From the NCBI GenBank assembly GCA_963555705.1, contig OY743171.1, forward strand, positions 27,026,852-27,090,851: a stretch of DNA of 64,000 bases, in the 5' to 3' direction. Made by a program: the position numbers and the translations under genes. The DNA is from Ligustrum vulgare. Lineage: Eukaryota > Streptophyta > Magnoliopsida > Lamiales > Oleaceae. A model generated the notes under the pieces. The model searched no databases, was not told the origin of the DNA, and saw nothing but the letters and a program-made list of their open reading frames with translations. Positions 1-7,079 of the stretch are shown piece after piece. Positions within the stretch are counted from its first letter, which is position 1; every line of letters starts with the position of its first letter.

Positions 1-55
1 CTTCCGTCATGTTGGCTCGATCGTTGTTTTTTGTAGTAGAAGATTGTTCAGACAT
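1..55 (-). CDS. Putative gag N-terminus, partial (runs off window edge)
   Basis: An ATG at 55-53 on the minus strand opens 18 codons without a stop up to the window edge, starting MSEQSSTTKNNDRANMTE. It is the position where gag would start, about 560 bases downstream of the primer-binding site. The visible residues are polar (Ser, Thr, Asn, Gln), as retrotransposon Gag N-termini often are, but too few to identify a domain. The call rests on position, not homology. Confidence 0.4.
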   Translation of the reverse strand, partial: MSEQSSTTKNNDRANMTE

Positions 56-339
56 CCTAAAACTAAATATTATACGCCTCACGTGTATTTCGCTCGTGTA
101 TCACTCAAGTTTGGTTTTTACCCTCTATTGATCTCACATCTCTGCCTTTTTCCACTCAATGGCTTTCACCCCAATTGCTTCAAAGAACGAATCCGAACTC
201 AAACAAGTTTAAACCCCGATTGATTCAAATCGAATATGAGTGAGAATTTATGAATTTGTTGGAAAACTTGAAGAAGACCTTTAGAGATTTGAATTTTGAC
301 TCTATAAGGGACTTGACACTTTTATGGAAACTAAGATTG

Positions 340-428
340 TTTCAAGAAAATAATTCTTGAAATCAAATATCAGCTATTTTAATTGCACTGAGAATTTTCG
401 TTTTTTTTTTTTATATTCTCGAAAATTC
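340..428 (-). other. Leader stem-loops of the minus-strand element
   Basis: Two inverted repeats lie 196-284 bases downstream of the primer-binding site. The first has arms GAATTTTCG (392-400) and CGAAAATTC (420-428) around an A/T-rich loop. The second has arms TTTCAAGAA (340-348) and TTCTTGAAA (354-362) around a 5-base loop. The same two structures occur in the same order in elements B, C and D with altered but still complementary arms, which argues for a conserved RNA fold. A role in packaging or dimerisation would be inference. Confidence 0.6.
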
Positions 429-613
429 AACTACGAGAAAGATGCAACAAACGAAATTTAATTTGGATAACAAACGAAGGATATAACGACTATTGAATTT
501 TTTGTGACACTTTTCTGGATTAAAGACTCAAAAACTGGAAGAACACGAAGAACAAGAATAAGAAACTCAAGAAAACAAAAACAAAGATATAACCTTGATT
601 TTTGGAGCCTAAA

Positions 614-624
614 CTCTGATACCA
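614..624 (-). other. Primer-binding site (initiator tRNA-Met), minus-strand element
   Basis: On the minus strand the 11 bases TGGTATCAGAG begin two bases after the LTR end. They are complementary to the 3' end of plant initiator tRNA-Met, the usual primer of many plant LTR retrotransposons. The site fixes both the orientation and the LTR boundary. Confidence 0.8.
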
Positions 625-1030
625 GATGATGCAAACCACGTAGCAATTGTAGCTACGCAACCCACAAATTATTGGAATCGACCTAAGAATGCCAAGAACC
701 TCGATTTATGAATCCAATTAAAATTAATTGAACCAAGCAATCAATACAATCACTGGGATATATTGACCTCTTGACCACAAACAATAATAATTCTCACCGA
801 GATTTGAACAAACAAGATTAACTCGCAAGTTCAGATTTTATTCAATAAAGAATAAAAGGTTGTGAAAGCAAATAGCCTCTCAATTAATATTATCAAAGTT
901 GTCTATGAATAATGAAAATTACATCCCTATAAATAGGGTAAAAACTAGGTTTAAGAGTTGTAATTAAACTAGGAAACAAATAACTAAAATTAAGGAAATA
1001 ATTAAAACCCTAATTTACGCGTATGGTGAG

Positions 1031-1265
1031 TTACGGCCGTGATTAATTTCCTTACGGCCGTAAGACTCATTCTGTTTCACCGTTACGGCCGTGACATAAT
1101 TATTTACGGCCGTAAATCTTATTTTCTGAAAATCTTGTTTTTGATCCGAGGCTGCGTTACGGCCGTGACGAGTATTGGTTACGGCCGTAAATCTATTTCT
1201 TCAAAAAATTCAGTTTTCAGCAGAAGCAAGGTTACGGCCGTGAGAGTTATGAATTACGGCTGTAA
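1031..1265 (-). promoter_or_regulatory. Palindrome array TTACGGCCGTAA in U3 (8 copies in 4 pairs)
   Basis: Eight copies or near-copies start at 1031, 1052, 1083, 1104, 1157, 1179, 1232 and 1254. Within each pair the spacing is 21-22 bp; pair starts are 52, 74 and 75 bp apart. The 12-mer is its own reverse complement and is GC-rich in an AT-rich LTR. It lies upstream of the TATA-like site, where enhancer elements would be. No known binding protein is claimed. Confidence 0.65.
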
Positions 1266-1503
1266 TTCCTGAAATTTGGAAATCTTCTTCGACAGCTTGA
1301 ATGAGGTTGATCCACTCGTCGTTTTGGCTCGGCCCCAACATGGAACTTGCTTCTTTCGATGACACGAACATTTTTTTGGCCATTGTTTCTTGAACTAACT
1401 TGTCCATTGCTTCCTTGGCCCTCTTTGTCTGCAATCGAGTCATCAGTCCTCCTCTGATCTTCAACAGATCTTTGTGCGGGCTTGTATCCGTGGTCTGGAT
1501 CAC
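1210..1503 (-). pseudogene. C-terminal tail of a Ty3/gypsy polyprotein lying inside the LTR
   Basis: The minus-strand frame continues through the LTR start and ends at a TGA at 1210-1212. It contains IRGGLMTRLQTKRAKEAMDKL, resembling the G-P-[IM]-T-R-x-[AR]-x-K-x-[MI]-K-E-A pattern I know from the C-terminal tails of plant Ty3/gypsy polyproteins. It has no ATG at its start (the codon at 1503 is GTG), so it would be translated only as the end of a longer polyprotein crossing from the internal region into the LTR. In B, C and D the polypurine tract and LTR start (GAAGAGGGGATGATGTGATCC-like) would read as an acidic Glu-Glu-Gly-Asp-Asp stretch in that frame. The last ~20 codons run through the palindrome array. 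As this is the 5' LTR copy it is not expected to be translated. Confidence 0.5.
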
Positions 1504-1506
1504 ATC

Positions 1507-1725
1507 AAAACAATTGAACTTATCAAGGATCTGGACATTCCTTGTGGCATTCCCCCTTTGTGGTTCTTATCTTCGCATCGTAACGGGTCTCGGGTTTAAT
1601 ATACTCCTGGTTCTTGCGTCGTGAGGTCGAGGTTGCATTGTTATCATCCGTTCCAACCTGGATTCGGAACTTTCCAAGTGTTATTCCGCGAGCTACGACG
1701 AGGACCACCACCCGGGTTCTCATCA
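1507..1725 (+). repeat. Truncated 5' LTR of element B (3' 219 bp)
   Basis: From AAAACAATTGAACTTATC onward it matches the last ~220 bp of the complete LTR at 4028-4878, ending CATCA at 1725, two bases before the primer-binding site. Its left part is cut off where the minus-strand element begins. It contains the U5 stem-loop with arms CAAGGA (1524-1529) and TCCTTG (1539-1544). Confidence 0.8.
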
Positions 1726-1727
1726 TA

Positions 1728-1742
1728 TGGTATCAGAGCTGG
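1728..1742 (+). other. Primer-binding site of element B (initiator tRNA-Met)
   Basis: TGGTATCAGAGCTGG begins two bases after the LTR end. The first 12 bases are complementary to the 3' end of plant initiator tRNA-Met. Confidence 0.85.
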
Positions 1743-2414
1743 ACTCTGAATTCAGGTTCTTGTGTTTTTCTACCCAGTTTGATTTTTATGTTTATCATCG
1801 AGTCCCATAAAAATCATCCATATCCTATTTTTATTATTTGAGTCTTTGTTTTCAATTTTTCTTGTTCTTTTTGCTAGTAATTTTTTTCAAGTTTGATCCA
1901 TAAGAGTCGTCCTAAAAAAATCAAAAGTGTTTTTCTTATTCGATTGTTTTCCAAATCCTGTCCCGTTTGTTTTGTTGCGTTCGTGTCGAATTTTCGGATT
2001 TTATTAAAAAAATATATATATATATATATATATTTTTATTTTTTTATTTTTTATTAATTCCGAAAATTCATCATAATTCAAAAAAAAAAAAAAAAAGTCA
2101 CTCCGAAATTCAAGAACCACTTTCTTGAATTTCCTTAAAAAATTCTTGATAATTCCTTGCCTTCCAAGTCAATTTAAAATTCTTGATATTCTTTCCTTTC
2201 TAGTCAAAATTCAAGAACCACTTTCTTGAATTTCTACAATATTCTTGAGTTTCTTTCCTCTCGAGTCAAATTCAAGAACAACTTTCTTGAATTTCTTTAA
2301 AATTCTTGATATTGTTTTCCTTTTCGAGTCAACATTAAATTCCTTCTTGATATTTGTCAATATCTGGACCCTCTTATTTTGAGTCTCTCAAATTTTTGAA
2401 AGCTACATAAAGGG
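1743..2414 (+). other. Untranslated leader of element B with stem-loops and an AT-rich tract
   Basis: No credible gene lies here. The leader holds an inverted repeat with arms GAATTTTCGGA (1988-1998) and TCCGAAAATTC (2059-2069) around an alternating TA and T-rich tract (about 2006-2056). Three degenerate tandem units follow, each with a hairpin of arms ATTCAAGAA and TTCTTGAAT around 5 bases (2108-2130, 2209-2231, 2270-2292), separated by TTCTTGATATT-type segments. Elements C, D and the minus-strand element have the same layout with fewer hairpin copies. Confidence 0.65.
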
Positions 2415-2789
2415 ATGAATTATGAATTCGATCCTACCTTCCAGACTAGGTGTCATGTGGGCAGTAAAGTGTACGATATTATTATTGATAAGGAGTATTA
2501 TTGCGATCTGGCAAGTACCACCATGGTTGAGGAGTTGGGCTTACCTTTACTACCACATCCCAATCCTTATAGGCTGACGTGGTTAAAGGAGTGTGGGCAG
2601 GTAAATGTAACCCATGGGGTTATGGTGAAATTGACACTTGGAAGATATAGCGATGAACTGTGGTGTGATGTGGTGTCTCTAGAATCTTGTGACATCTTGT
2701 TGAGTAGATCGTGGAAGTGTGAGAGGAAAGCAGTCTATGATAAGCGCAGGAATATATATAAATTTGTTAAGGATGGGAAAAGTAATTAA
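2415..2789 (+). pseudogene. Degenerate retropepsin-like aspartic protease domain (Ty3/gypsy pol fragment)
   Basis: This 124-codon frame, from an ATG at 2415, resembles the protease region of plant Ty3/gypsy polyproteins: a V-G-S-K-V-Y-x-I-I-I-D segment (about residues 16-26), A-S-T-T-M-V-E-E-L-G-L-P (33-44), P-Y-R-L-T-W-L (51-57), E-L-W-C-D-V-V (80-86) and I-L-L-S-R-S-W (93-99). The family normally has D-[ST]-G (or D-G-G) at the active site and L-L-G-R-P-W near the end. Here the Asp at 26 is kept but followed by Lys-Glu, and the late motif reads L-L-S-R-S-W, so an active enzyme is unlikely. The expected downstream sequence continues in another frame after about 2780, implying a one-base indel. 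No gag lies upstream; the 5' part of the polyprotein has been lost. Confidence 0.65.
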
Positions 2790-3720
2790 GCTTATGCCGT
2801 TAACCCCGGAACAAATACTTGAAGAGAAAGTATTGCGAGTAAAGAGGGATGAGCAAAGAAAATTCGGAGATGATGAATGGAGTATGAAGGCTGAATTCAT
2901 GGAGATGGCCAAGAAATTAATACAGCTAAATAAAGAGATGAAAGCACAAGAGACTAGAAAAAAGTTAGCCGAGTTGCAAGAGAGAGAAAGGGGAAGAGAG
3001 GAGGTAGTTAAATTACCAGAAAAGCCTTTGGATATGATTGTTAAGAAGGAGGGAGACTTGAGGAACGAGTTAGAAGAGGAGGTGCCTAATCATGTTGATA
3101 AAATTATTTATGAGGTGGTGCATGAGCAAAAGCATGAGAAATTTGGAGAGGTGATTGAGCCCAGAAATTTAGAAGTGGAGGTTGAGTGTGCGAAAAAAGA
3201 AATTGAAGTAGTTGATCAAACTCCGAGTCTTGAAGTACAGAATAAAATTGTGGAAGAGGAGATTGAAAATAACATTGTTGACAATGATAGGAATGAATTG
3301 GAAGTTGGGGTAGATGTTCAACATTTGAATGTTGAAATTATCAATAAAAATATTGAAGAGGTGGTTGAATGTGAAAAATTAGAAGAAGTGGTTGAGAAAA
3401 AAGAAGAGAATGAGCAAGAAAGTATATTGAATTTTGAAGGCGACGAGAAGGGCCTTGTGGTAGGAAAAAAATTTGTGGAGGTTTTATATCATGAGTACAA
3501 GGATCCATACCTTGTGCAAGGAGACGCTAACATTTCCCTCCCCATTTTTTTTAAATCTTTCTTGCAGGTTTATTGTGCATGGAAGTTTGATTTCCATCAA
3601 CCTTGGTCAATTCCCCTCGTGCTTCAATACCTTCTTGTCTACAAATTGAAGGAGCATCATTTATTGAATGCATGTCAGGGAATCGACAATTTTCCGTTTG
3701 ATCCAGGAGGTACAGTTTGA
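2719..3720 (+). CDS. Glu/Lys-rich protein of element B with conserved C-terminal domain
   Basis: The frame opens at a GTG at 2719, but its first ~20 codons only shadow the protease frame. Meaningful sequence begins near 2780 with I-K-L-M-P-L-T-P-E-Q-I, resembling the segment that follows the protease in plant Ty3/gypsy polyproteins, so it is probably joined to the preceding ORF by a one-base frameshift. Residues ~30-90 are charged and probably helical. Residues ~95-245 are very acidic, with repeated valine-glutamate blocks suggesting coiled coil or disorder. The last ~85 residues, from H-E-Y-K-D-P-Y-L-V to F-P-F-D-P-G-G-T-V, recur in element C and, diverged, in D. I do not recognise that domain. 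No catalytic motif is seen. The protein may be untranslated, or a structural, trans-mobilised product. Confidence 0.5.
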   Translation: MRGKQSMISAGIYINLLRMGKVIKLMPLTPEQILEEKVLRVKRDEQRKFGDDEWSMKAEFMEMAKKLIQLNKEMKAQETRKKLAELQERERGREEVVKLPEKPLDMIVKKEGDLRNELEEEVPNHVDKIIYEVVHEQKHEKFGEVIEPRNLEVEVECAKKEIEVVDQTPSLEVQNKIVEEEIENNIVDNDRNELEVGVDVQHLNVEIINKNIEEVVECEKLEEVVEKKEENEQESILNFEGDEKGLVVGKKFVEVLYHEYKDPYLVQGDANISLPIFFKSFLQVYCAWKFDFHQPWSIPLVLQYLLVYKLKEHHLLNACQGIDNFPFDPGGTV

Positions 3721-4027
3721 TTTTTCAAGAACAACACCATGATTCGGGATGAATCATCCTAAAGAAGAAGGGAATGGTACGAATCAGGGTGGGCTTGACG
3801 GGAAAATCTATAATTCAAGCCAAAACAAGAAATCAATCAGGTTCGGAGAACGTCAAAGATCAAACATTGCTTGTGCGAAGAAGGTTCGAGGCTAAACCAA
3901 GTGAGTAAGCCAAGAACAGCTTTACGATTCGGGACGAATCATCTTAAAGGAAGAGGGGATGATGTGATCCGGAAAAGAAGCTAACAATGTTATGATTCGG
4001 GACGAATCATCTTAAAGGAAGAGGGGA
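3721..4027 (+). other. 3' untranslated end of element B with hairpins and duplicated polypurine tract
   Basis: No gene. The hairpin GATTCGGGACGAATC (6-bp arms, 3-base loop) occurs at 3926-3940 and 3994-4008, with a G-T wobble version at 3741-3755. The block holding hairpin, polypurine tract AAAGGAAGAGGGGA and LTR start TGATGTGATCCGG is present twice (tracts at 3946-3959 and 4014-4027). The second copy leads into the full LTR and is taken as the functional one. Confidence 0.65.
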
Positions 4028-4878
4028 TGATGTGATCCGGAAAAGGCGTCAAAAATGAGAAATCAAGATACGGGCAATTCAACAATATTCTACGTGGGAA
4101 AATGAACAAGTTTCATGTTGAGCTCGAGTCAAGATTCAATTCACGTCAAAAGATCAAAAATGAAGGCAGAAGGGCTTTTACGACCGTAACTTCCATAATT
4201 ACGGCCGTAACATTGTCGCGCACAATTTGGGCAGAATGGCGTTTACGGCCGTAACTAATCCATGGAATTTCACAGCCGTAACATTAATCTTCACGGTCGT
4301 AACTAATATCAAGATATTTGGATCCGAGAAGGACTTACGGCCGTAAGCGGCGGGAATCAGATTTTCGGGATTTTCGTATTTCAGTTGATTTGTATTTCCT
4401 TTATTGGTTTTTAATTCTTTTTCAAATTTTTTGGTAATTTTGATTATTTTGGTTATTTTAGGTATTTTAGCCTAATTAGAATTCTATTCAGAGTTAGTTA
4501 GCGACTAGGGTTTATTTTGCCTATTTATATGCTTTTCCATTCAATGTAAAAACAGAATATTTTTGATGAATAAAATTATTGAGTGTTTTTACTCTCTCTA
4601 AAGGTGAGGATTTTCCCTTTAAACAACGAACTTATCAAGATTCAAATCTTGTGGCGTTCAAAACAATTGAACTTATCAAGGATCTGGACATTCCTTGTGG
4701 CGTTCCCCCTTTGTGGTTCTTATCTCCGCATCGTAACGGGTCTCGGGTTTAATATACCTTTGTTTCTTGCGTCGTGAGGTTGGGGTTGCATTGTTATCGT
4801 CCGTTCCAACCTGGATTCGGAACTTTCCAAGCGTTATTCCACGAGCTACGACGAGGACCCCCTCCCGGGTTCTCATCA
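4028..4878 (+). repeat. Complete LTR (851 bp), 3' LTR of B and 5' LTR of C
   Basis: It begins TGATGTGATCCGG directly after a polypurine tract and ends CATCA two bases before a primer-binding site. Six TTACGGCCGTAA-type sites lie at 4178-4346, a TATA-like TATTTATAT at 4522-4530 and an AATAAA at 4569-4574. U5 contains two tandem ~45-bp units, each with the boxes AACTTATC and TGTGGCGTTC around a stem-loop (4636-4651 and 4677-4697). No coding tail like that of the minus-strand element remains. Confidence 0.85.
4178..4346 (+). promoter_or_regulatory. Palindrome array TTACGGCCGTAA in U3 (6 copies)
   Basis: Copies or variants start at 4178, 4199, 4243, 4270, 4291 and 4335. Spacings of 21, 44, 27, 21 and 44 bp include two 21-bp pairs. 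The variants (ACGACCGT, ACAGCCGT, ACGGTCGT) are mostly C-to-T or G-to-A changes at CpG, as expected for methylated DNA. The array is about 175 bp upstream of the TATA-like site. Confidence 0.6.
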
Positions 4879-4880
4879 TA

Positions 4881-4895
4881 TGGTATTAGAGCTGG
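4881..4895 (+). other. Primer-binding site of element C (one mismatch)
   Basis: TGGTATTAGAGCTGG starts two bases after the LTR end. Compared with B it has a C-to-T change at position 7, which weakens pairing to initiator tRNA-Met. Confidence 0.8.
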
Positions 4896-5447
4896 ACTCT
4901 GAATTCAGGTTCTTGTGTTTTTCTATCCAGTTTGATTTTTATGTTTATCATCGAGTCCCATAAAAATCATCCATATCCTATTTTTGTTATTTGAGTCATT
5001 GTTTTCAATTTTCTTGTTCTTCTTACCAATAAATTTTTTTCCAGTTTGATCCATAAGAGTCGTCCTAAAAAAATCAAAAGTGTTTTTCTTATTCGATTGT
5101 TTTCCAAATCCTGTCCCGTTTGTTTCGTTGCATTCGTGTCGAATTTTCGGATTTAATTAAAAAAAAAATTATTTTTTTTATTTTCATTAATTCCGAAAAT
5201 TCATCATAATTCAAAAAAAAAAGGTCACTCCGAAATTCAAGAACCACTTTCTTGAATTTCCTTAAATTCTTGATAATTCCTTGCCTTCCAAGTCAAATTA
5301 AAATTCTTGATATTCTTTCCTTTCTAGTCAAAATTCAAGGACAACTTTCTTGAATTTCCTTAATTCTTGATATTCCTTACCTTCCAAGTCAAAATTAAAA
5401 TTTATTATTAGTCATTGTGTCAAACTATTATTTCATTCCATTCCACA
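4896..5447 (+). other. Untranslated leader of element C with stem-loops
   Basis: No gene. The leader is closely similar to that of B. Inverted-repeat arms GAATTTTCGGA (5141-5151) and TCCGAAAATTC (5192-5202) are followed by two hairpins: ATTCAAGAA/TTCTTGAAT at 5235-5257 and ATTCAAGGA/TTCTTGAAT at 5333-5355, the latter with a G-U pair. The long TA tract of B is absent. Confidence 0.65.
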
Positions 5448-5810
5448 ATGTCCAAATTTCACGAAAATTCATTGTCTAGAAAAGATAACCATCAATCTTC
5501 TGTGCTTGTCATGATGGAGAAACGGTTTAAGGAGTTAGCTGCAAAATTGGAGGCGAAATTTGATGCGAGATTAGATACGAAGTTTGGGAAGGTTAAGAAC
5601 TCGGTAGATATGCATAGTGCAGAACTTGCTCAACGACGTGAAAGGGAATATAGGCGTATCCATAAACCTAGGGTTGGGATTGGGGTTGATTGGGATGAAG
5701 AGATTAATGCGAGGGCGCTTTTGAAGAGTCGAACAAAAATTTATGAGGAAAGGATGATCTATGAACGGAAGGCTAGAAAAGAAGCTAAGTTAAAAAAAGA
5801 TGGAGAGTGA
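5448..5810 (+). CDS. Gag-position N-terminal ORF of element C, frameshifted at its 3' end
   Basis: I chose the ATG at 5448 because element D has the same context (CCATTCCACAATGTC) and the same start, Met-Ser-Lys-Phe. The ~120-residue product is basic and charged, with a probable coiled-coil helix around residues 20-45 (K-E-L-A-A-K-L-E-A-K-F) and a segment H-K-P-R-V-G-I-G shared with element D. It ends KKDGE at a TGA just after a run of seven A. The overlapping frame from 5800 carries the sequence that in D continues the same ORF, so a one-base change in the A run most likely broke one ORF in two. Position after the leader fits a gag-derived protein, but no capsid or zinc-knuckle motif is present. 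Confidence 0.5.
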   Translation: MSKFHENSLSRKDNHQSSVLVMMEKRFKELAAKLEAKFDARLDTKFGKVKNSVDMHSAELAQRREREYRRIHKPRVGIGVDWDEEINARALLKSRTKIYEERMIYERKARKEAKLKKDGE

Positions 5811-6447
5811 AAGGGAGGCGGAAGCTAAATTACAACCGGGTGAAAGTGAGATTGGAGGAGATTTAAAATTGGAGTGTCAGGATATGAATGTTGAAAAAAA
5901 GGAGGGAGACTTGAAACATGAATTAGAAGTAGTTGAAGAAACCCCGAATTTTGTGGTAGGAGATGAAAAGGTGGAGTTAGGTGATCAAACTCCAATAATT
6001 GATGAGGAAAAATTGGAAGTTGGGTATGAAGAATTAGAAGAGGTGGTAGAGTCCAAAAATTTGGAAGAGGAGGTTAGGCGTGGGAATGTGGAGTTAGAAG
6101 AATTGGTTGAGTTTGGGAGTAAAAAGATAGAAGGGGTTAAGCAAGAAATTGCAAAGAAGGAAGGAGGTGAAGAGCAGAATTTTGTTGTTGGGAAAAATGA
6201 ATTAGAAATAATTCATCATGAGTACAAGGATCCATACCTTGTACCTCGTGAAACTAACATTTCCCTCCCCATTTTTTTAAAATCTTTCTTGCAGGTTTAT
6301 TGTGCATGGAAGTTTGATTTACATCAACCTTGGTCAATTCCCCTTGTGTTTCAATACAATCTTGTCTACAAATTGGAGGAGCATCATTTATTGAATGCAT
6401 GTCAGGGAATCGACAATTTTCCGTTTGATCCAGGAGGTACAGTTTGA
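5800..6447 (+). CDS. Glu-rich ORF of element C with the conserved C-terminal domain
   Basis: It overlaps the previous ORF by 11 bases in the +1 frame and is probably the second half of one broken gene. Residues ~1-130 are strongly acidic, with repeated E-L-E-V-V-E and V-G-x-E-K-V-E-L blocks, low-complexity and probably extended or coiled coil. The last ~85 residues (H-E-Y-K-D-P-Y-L-V-P to F-P-F-D-P-G-G-T-V) are nearly identical to the end of the element B protein, the best-conserved coding part of the family. I do not recognise the domain. There are no protease, polymerase or integrase residues. The ATG at 5800 may be a product of the frameshift rather than a true start. Confidence 0.5.
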   Translation: MESEREAEAKLQPGESEIGGDLKLECQDMNVEKKEGDLKHELEVVEETPNFVVGDEKVELGDQTPIIDEEKLEVGYEELEEVVESKNLEEEVRRGNVELEELVEFGSKKIEGVKQEIAKKEGGEEQNFVVGKNELEIIHHEYKDPYLVPRETNISLPIFLKSFLQVYCAWKFDLHQPWSIPLVFQYNLVYKLEEHHLLNACQGIDNFPFDPGGTV

Positions 6448-6754
6448 TTTTTCAAGAACAACACCATGATTCGGGATGAATCATCCTAAAGAAGGAGGGA
6501 ATGGTACGAATCAGGGTGGGCTTGACGGGAAAATCTATAATTCAAGCCAAAACAAGAAATAAATCAGGTTCGGAGAACGTCAAAGATCAAACATTGCTTG
6601 TGCGAAGAAGGTTCGAGGCTAAACCAAGTGAGCAAGCCAAGAACAGCTTTACGATTCGGGACGAATCATGTTAAAGGAAGAGGGGATGATGTGATCCGGA
6701 AAAGAAGCTAACAATGTTATGATTCGGGACGAATCATCTTAAAGGAAGAGGGGA
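6448..6754 (+). other. 3' untranslated end of element C with hairpins and duplicated polypurine tract
   Basis: No gene. It parallels the 3' end of B: hairpin GATTCGGGACGAATC at 6653-6667 and 6721-6735, a wobble version at 6468-6482, and polypurine tracts at 6673-6686 and 6741-6754. The same duplicated tract-plus-LTR-start block is present, so that duplication predates the split of B and C. Confidence 0.65.
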
Positions 6755-6982
6755 TGACGTGATCCGGAAAAGGCGACAAAAATGAGAAATCAAGATACGG
6801 GCAATTCAACAATATTCTACGTGGGAAAATGAAAAAGTTTCATGTTGAGCTCGAGTCAAGATTCAATTCACGTCAAAAGATCAGAAATGAAGGCAGAAGG
6901 GCCTTTACGGCCGTAACTTCCATAATTACGGCCGTAACATTGTCAGTGCACAATTTGGGCAGAACGGCGTTTACGGCCGTAA
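6755..6982 (+). repeat. Truncated 3' LTR of element C (5' 228 bp)
   Basis: It begins TGACGTGATCC after a polypurine tract (one base different from the LTR at 4028) and follows that LTR through the first palindromes. It is cut at 6982, where satellite sequence begins. Promoter, polyadenylation region and U5 are missing. Confidence 0.8.
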
Positions 6983-7079
6983 TTGCATCCCCAAGTCTTC
7001 GTCGACCACAATTTGGGCAGAACGGCGTTTACGGCCGTAATCTGACTCAAAAATTGCATCCCCAAGTCTTCGTCGACCA
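6951..7079 (+). repeat. LTR/satellite junction with a duplicated 58-bp junction unit
   Basis: A 32-bp LTR segment (CAATTTGGGCAG... to GGCCGTAA) occurs at 6951-6982 and 7009-7040. A 26-bp satellite segment (TTGCATCCCCAAG... to GTCGACCA) occurs at 6983-7008 and again at 7054-7079 inside the array. The boundary therefore reads LTR, satellite, LTR, satellite, with the LTR piece plus satellite piece present twice. Confidence 0.8.

Larger units (their letters stand above)
1..1506 (-). mobile_element. Ty3/gypsy-type LTR retrotransposon, 5' end only (continues left of the window)
   Basis: Read on the minus strand the order is 5' LTR (1506 to 627), a 2-base gap, primer-binding site (624-614), a ~560-base leader, then an ATG at 55 opening a frame that runs off the edge. 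This is the standard 5' half of an LTR retrotransposon. The LTR end at 1506 abuts sequence matching the inside of element B's LTR (from 1507), so this element probably inserted into that LTR and is younger than it. The other target-site copy and 3' LTR would lie outside the window, so the insertion cannot be proven here. The gag start in the expected place suggests it could be the autonomous relative of elements B, C and D, but no pol is visible. Confidence 0.75.
627..1506 (-). repeat. Complete 5' LTR of the minus-strand element (880 bp)
   Basis: On the minus strand the LTR begins TGATGTGATCC at 1506, like the LTRs of B and C, and ends GCATCA at 627, giving TGATG...CATCA termini. In order it holds a coding tail (1503-1210), eight copies of the palindrome TTACGGCCGTAA or close variants (1265-1031), a TATA-like CTATTTATAG (936-927), an AATAAA (842-837) and an A/T-rich U5. 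The second LTR copy is outside the window, so the boundaries rest on the family termini and on the primer-binding site. Confidence 0.75.
1507..6982 (+). mobile_element. Tandem pair of non-autonomous Ty3/gypsy-type elements (B and C) sharing LTRs
   Basis: The order is truncated LTR (1507-1725), internal region B, complete LTR (4028-4878), internal region C, truncated LTR (6755-6982). The middle LTR is followed by a primer-binding site and preceded by a polypurine tract, so it is both 3' LTR of B and 5' LTR of C. Such LTR-sharing tandems usually arise by recombination between LTRs of two related copies. B and C leaders and 3' ends are very similar, but the coding parts differ: B has a protease remnant and lacks the gag-like start, C has the reverse. 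No reverse transcriptase, RNase H or integrase motif is seen in any frame. Confidence 0.8.

Noticed and set aside
458..646. Minus-strand frame of 62 codons
   Set aside because: It spans the primer-binding site and leader of the minus-strand element, where the conserved feature is non-coding.
1039..1841. Plus-strand frames at 1039-1272, 1400-1624 and 1614-1841
   Set aside because: They lie inside LTR sequence; one reads through the palindrome array and the others through U5 and the primer-binding site. They are shadows of repeats without protein-like composition.
4583..4879. Frames on both strands in the complete LTR (4583-4777, 4676-4879)
   Set aside because: They are U5 sequence; the same frames appear at 1400-1726 only because the LTR is repeated.
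5785..5805. Programmed frameshift at the A7 run between the two ORFs of element C
   Set aside because: A -1 slip does not lead into the downstream frame; a +1 shift is needed. Element D reads the same region in one frame, so a one-base indel is the simpler reading.
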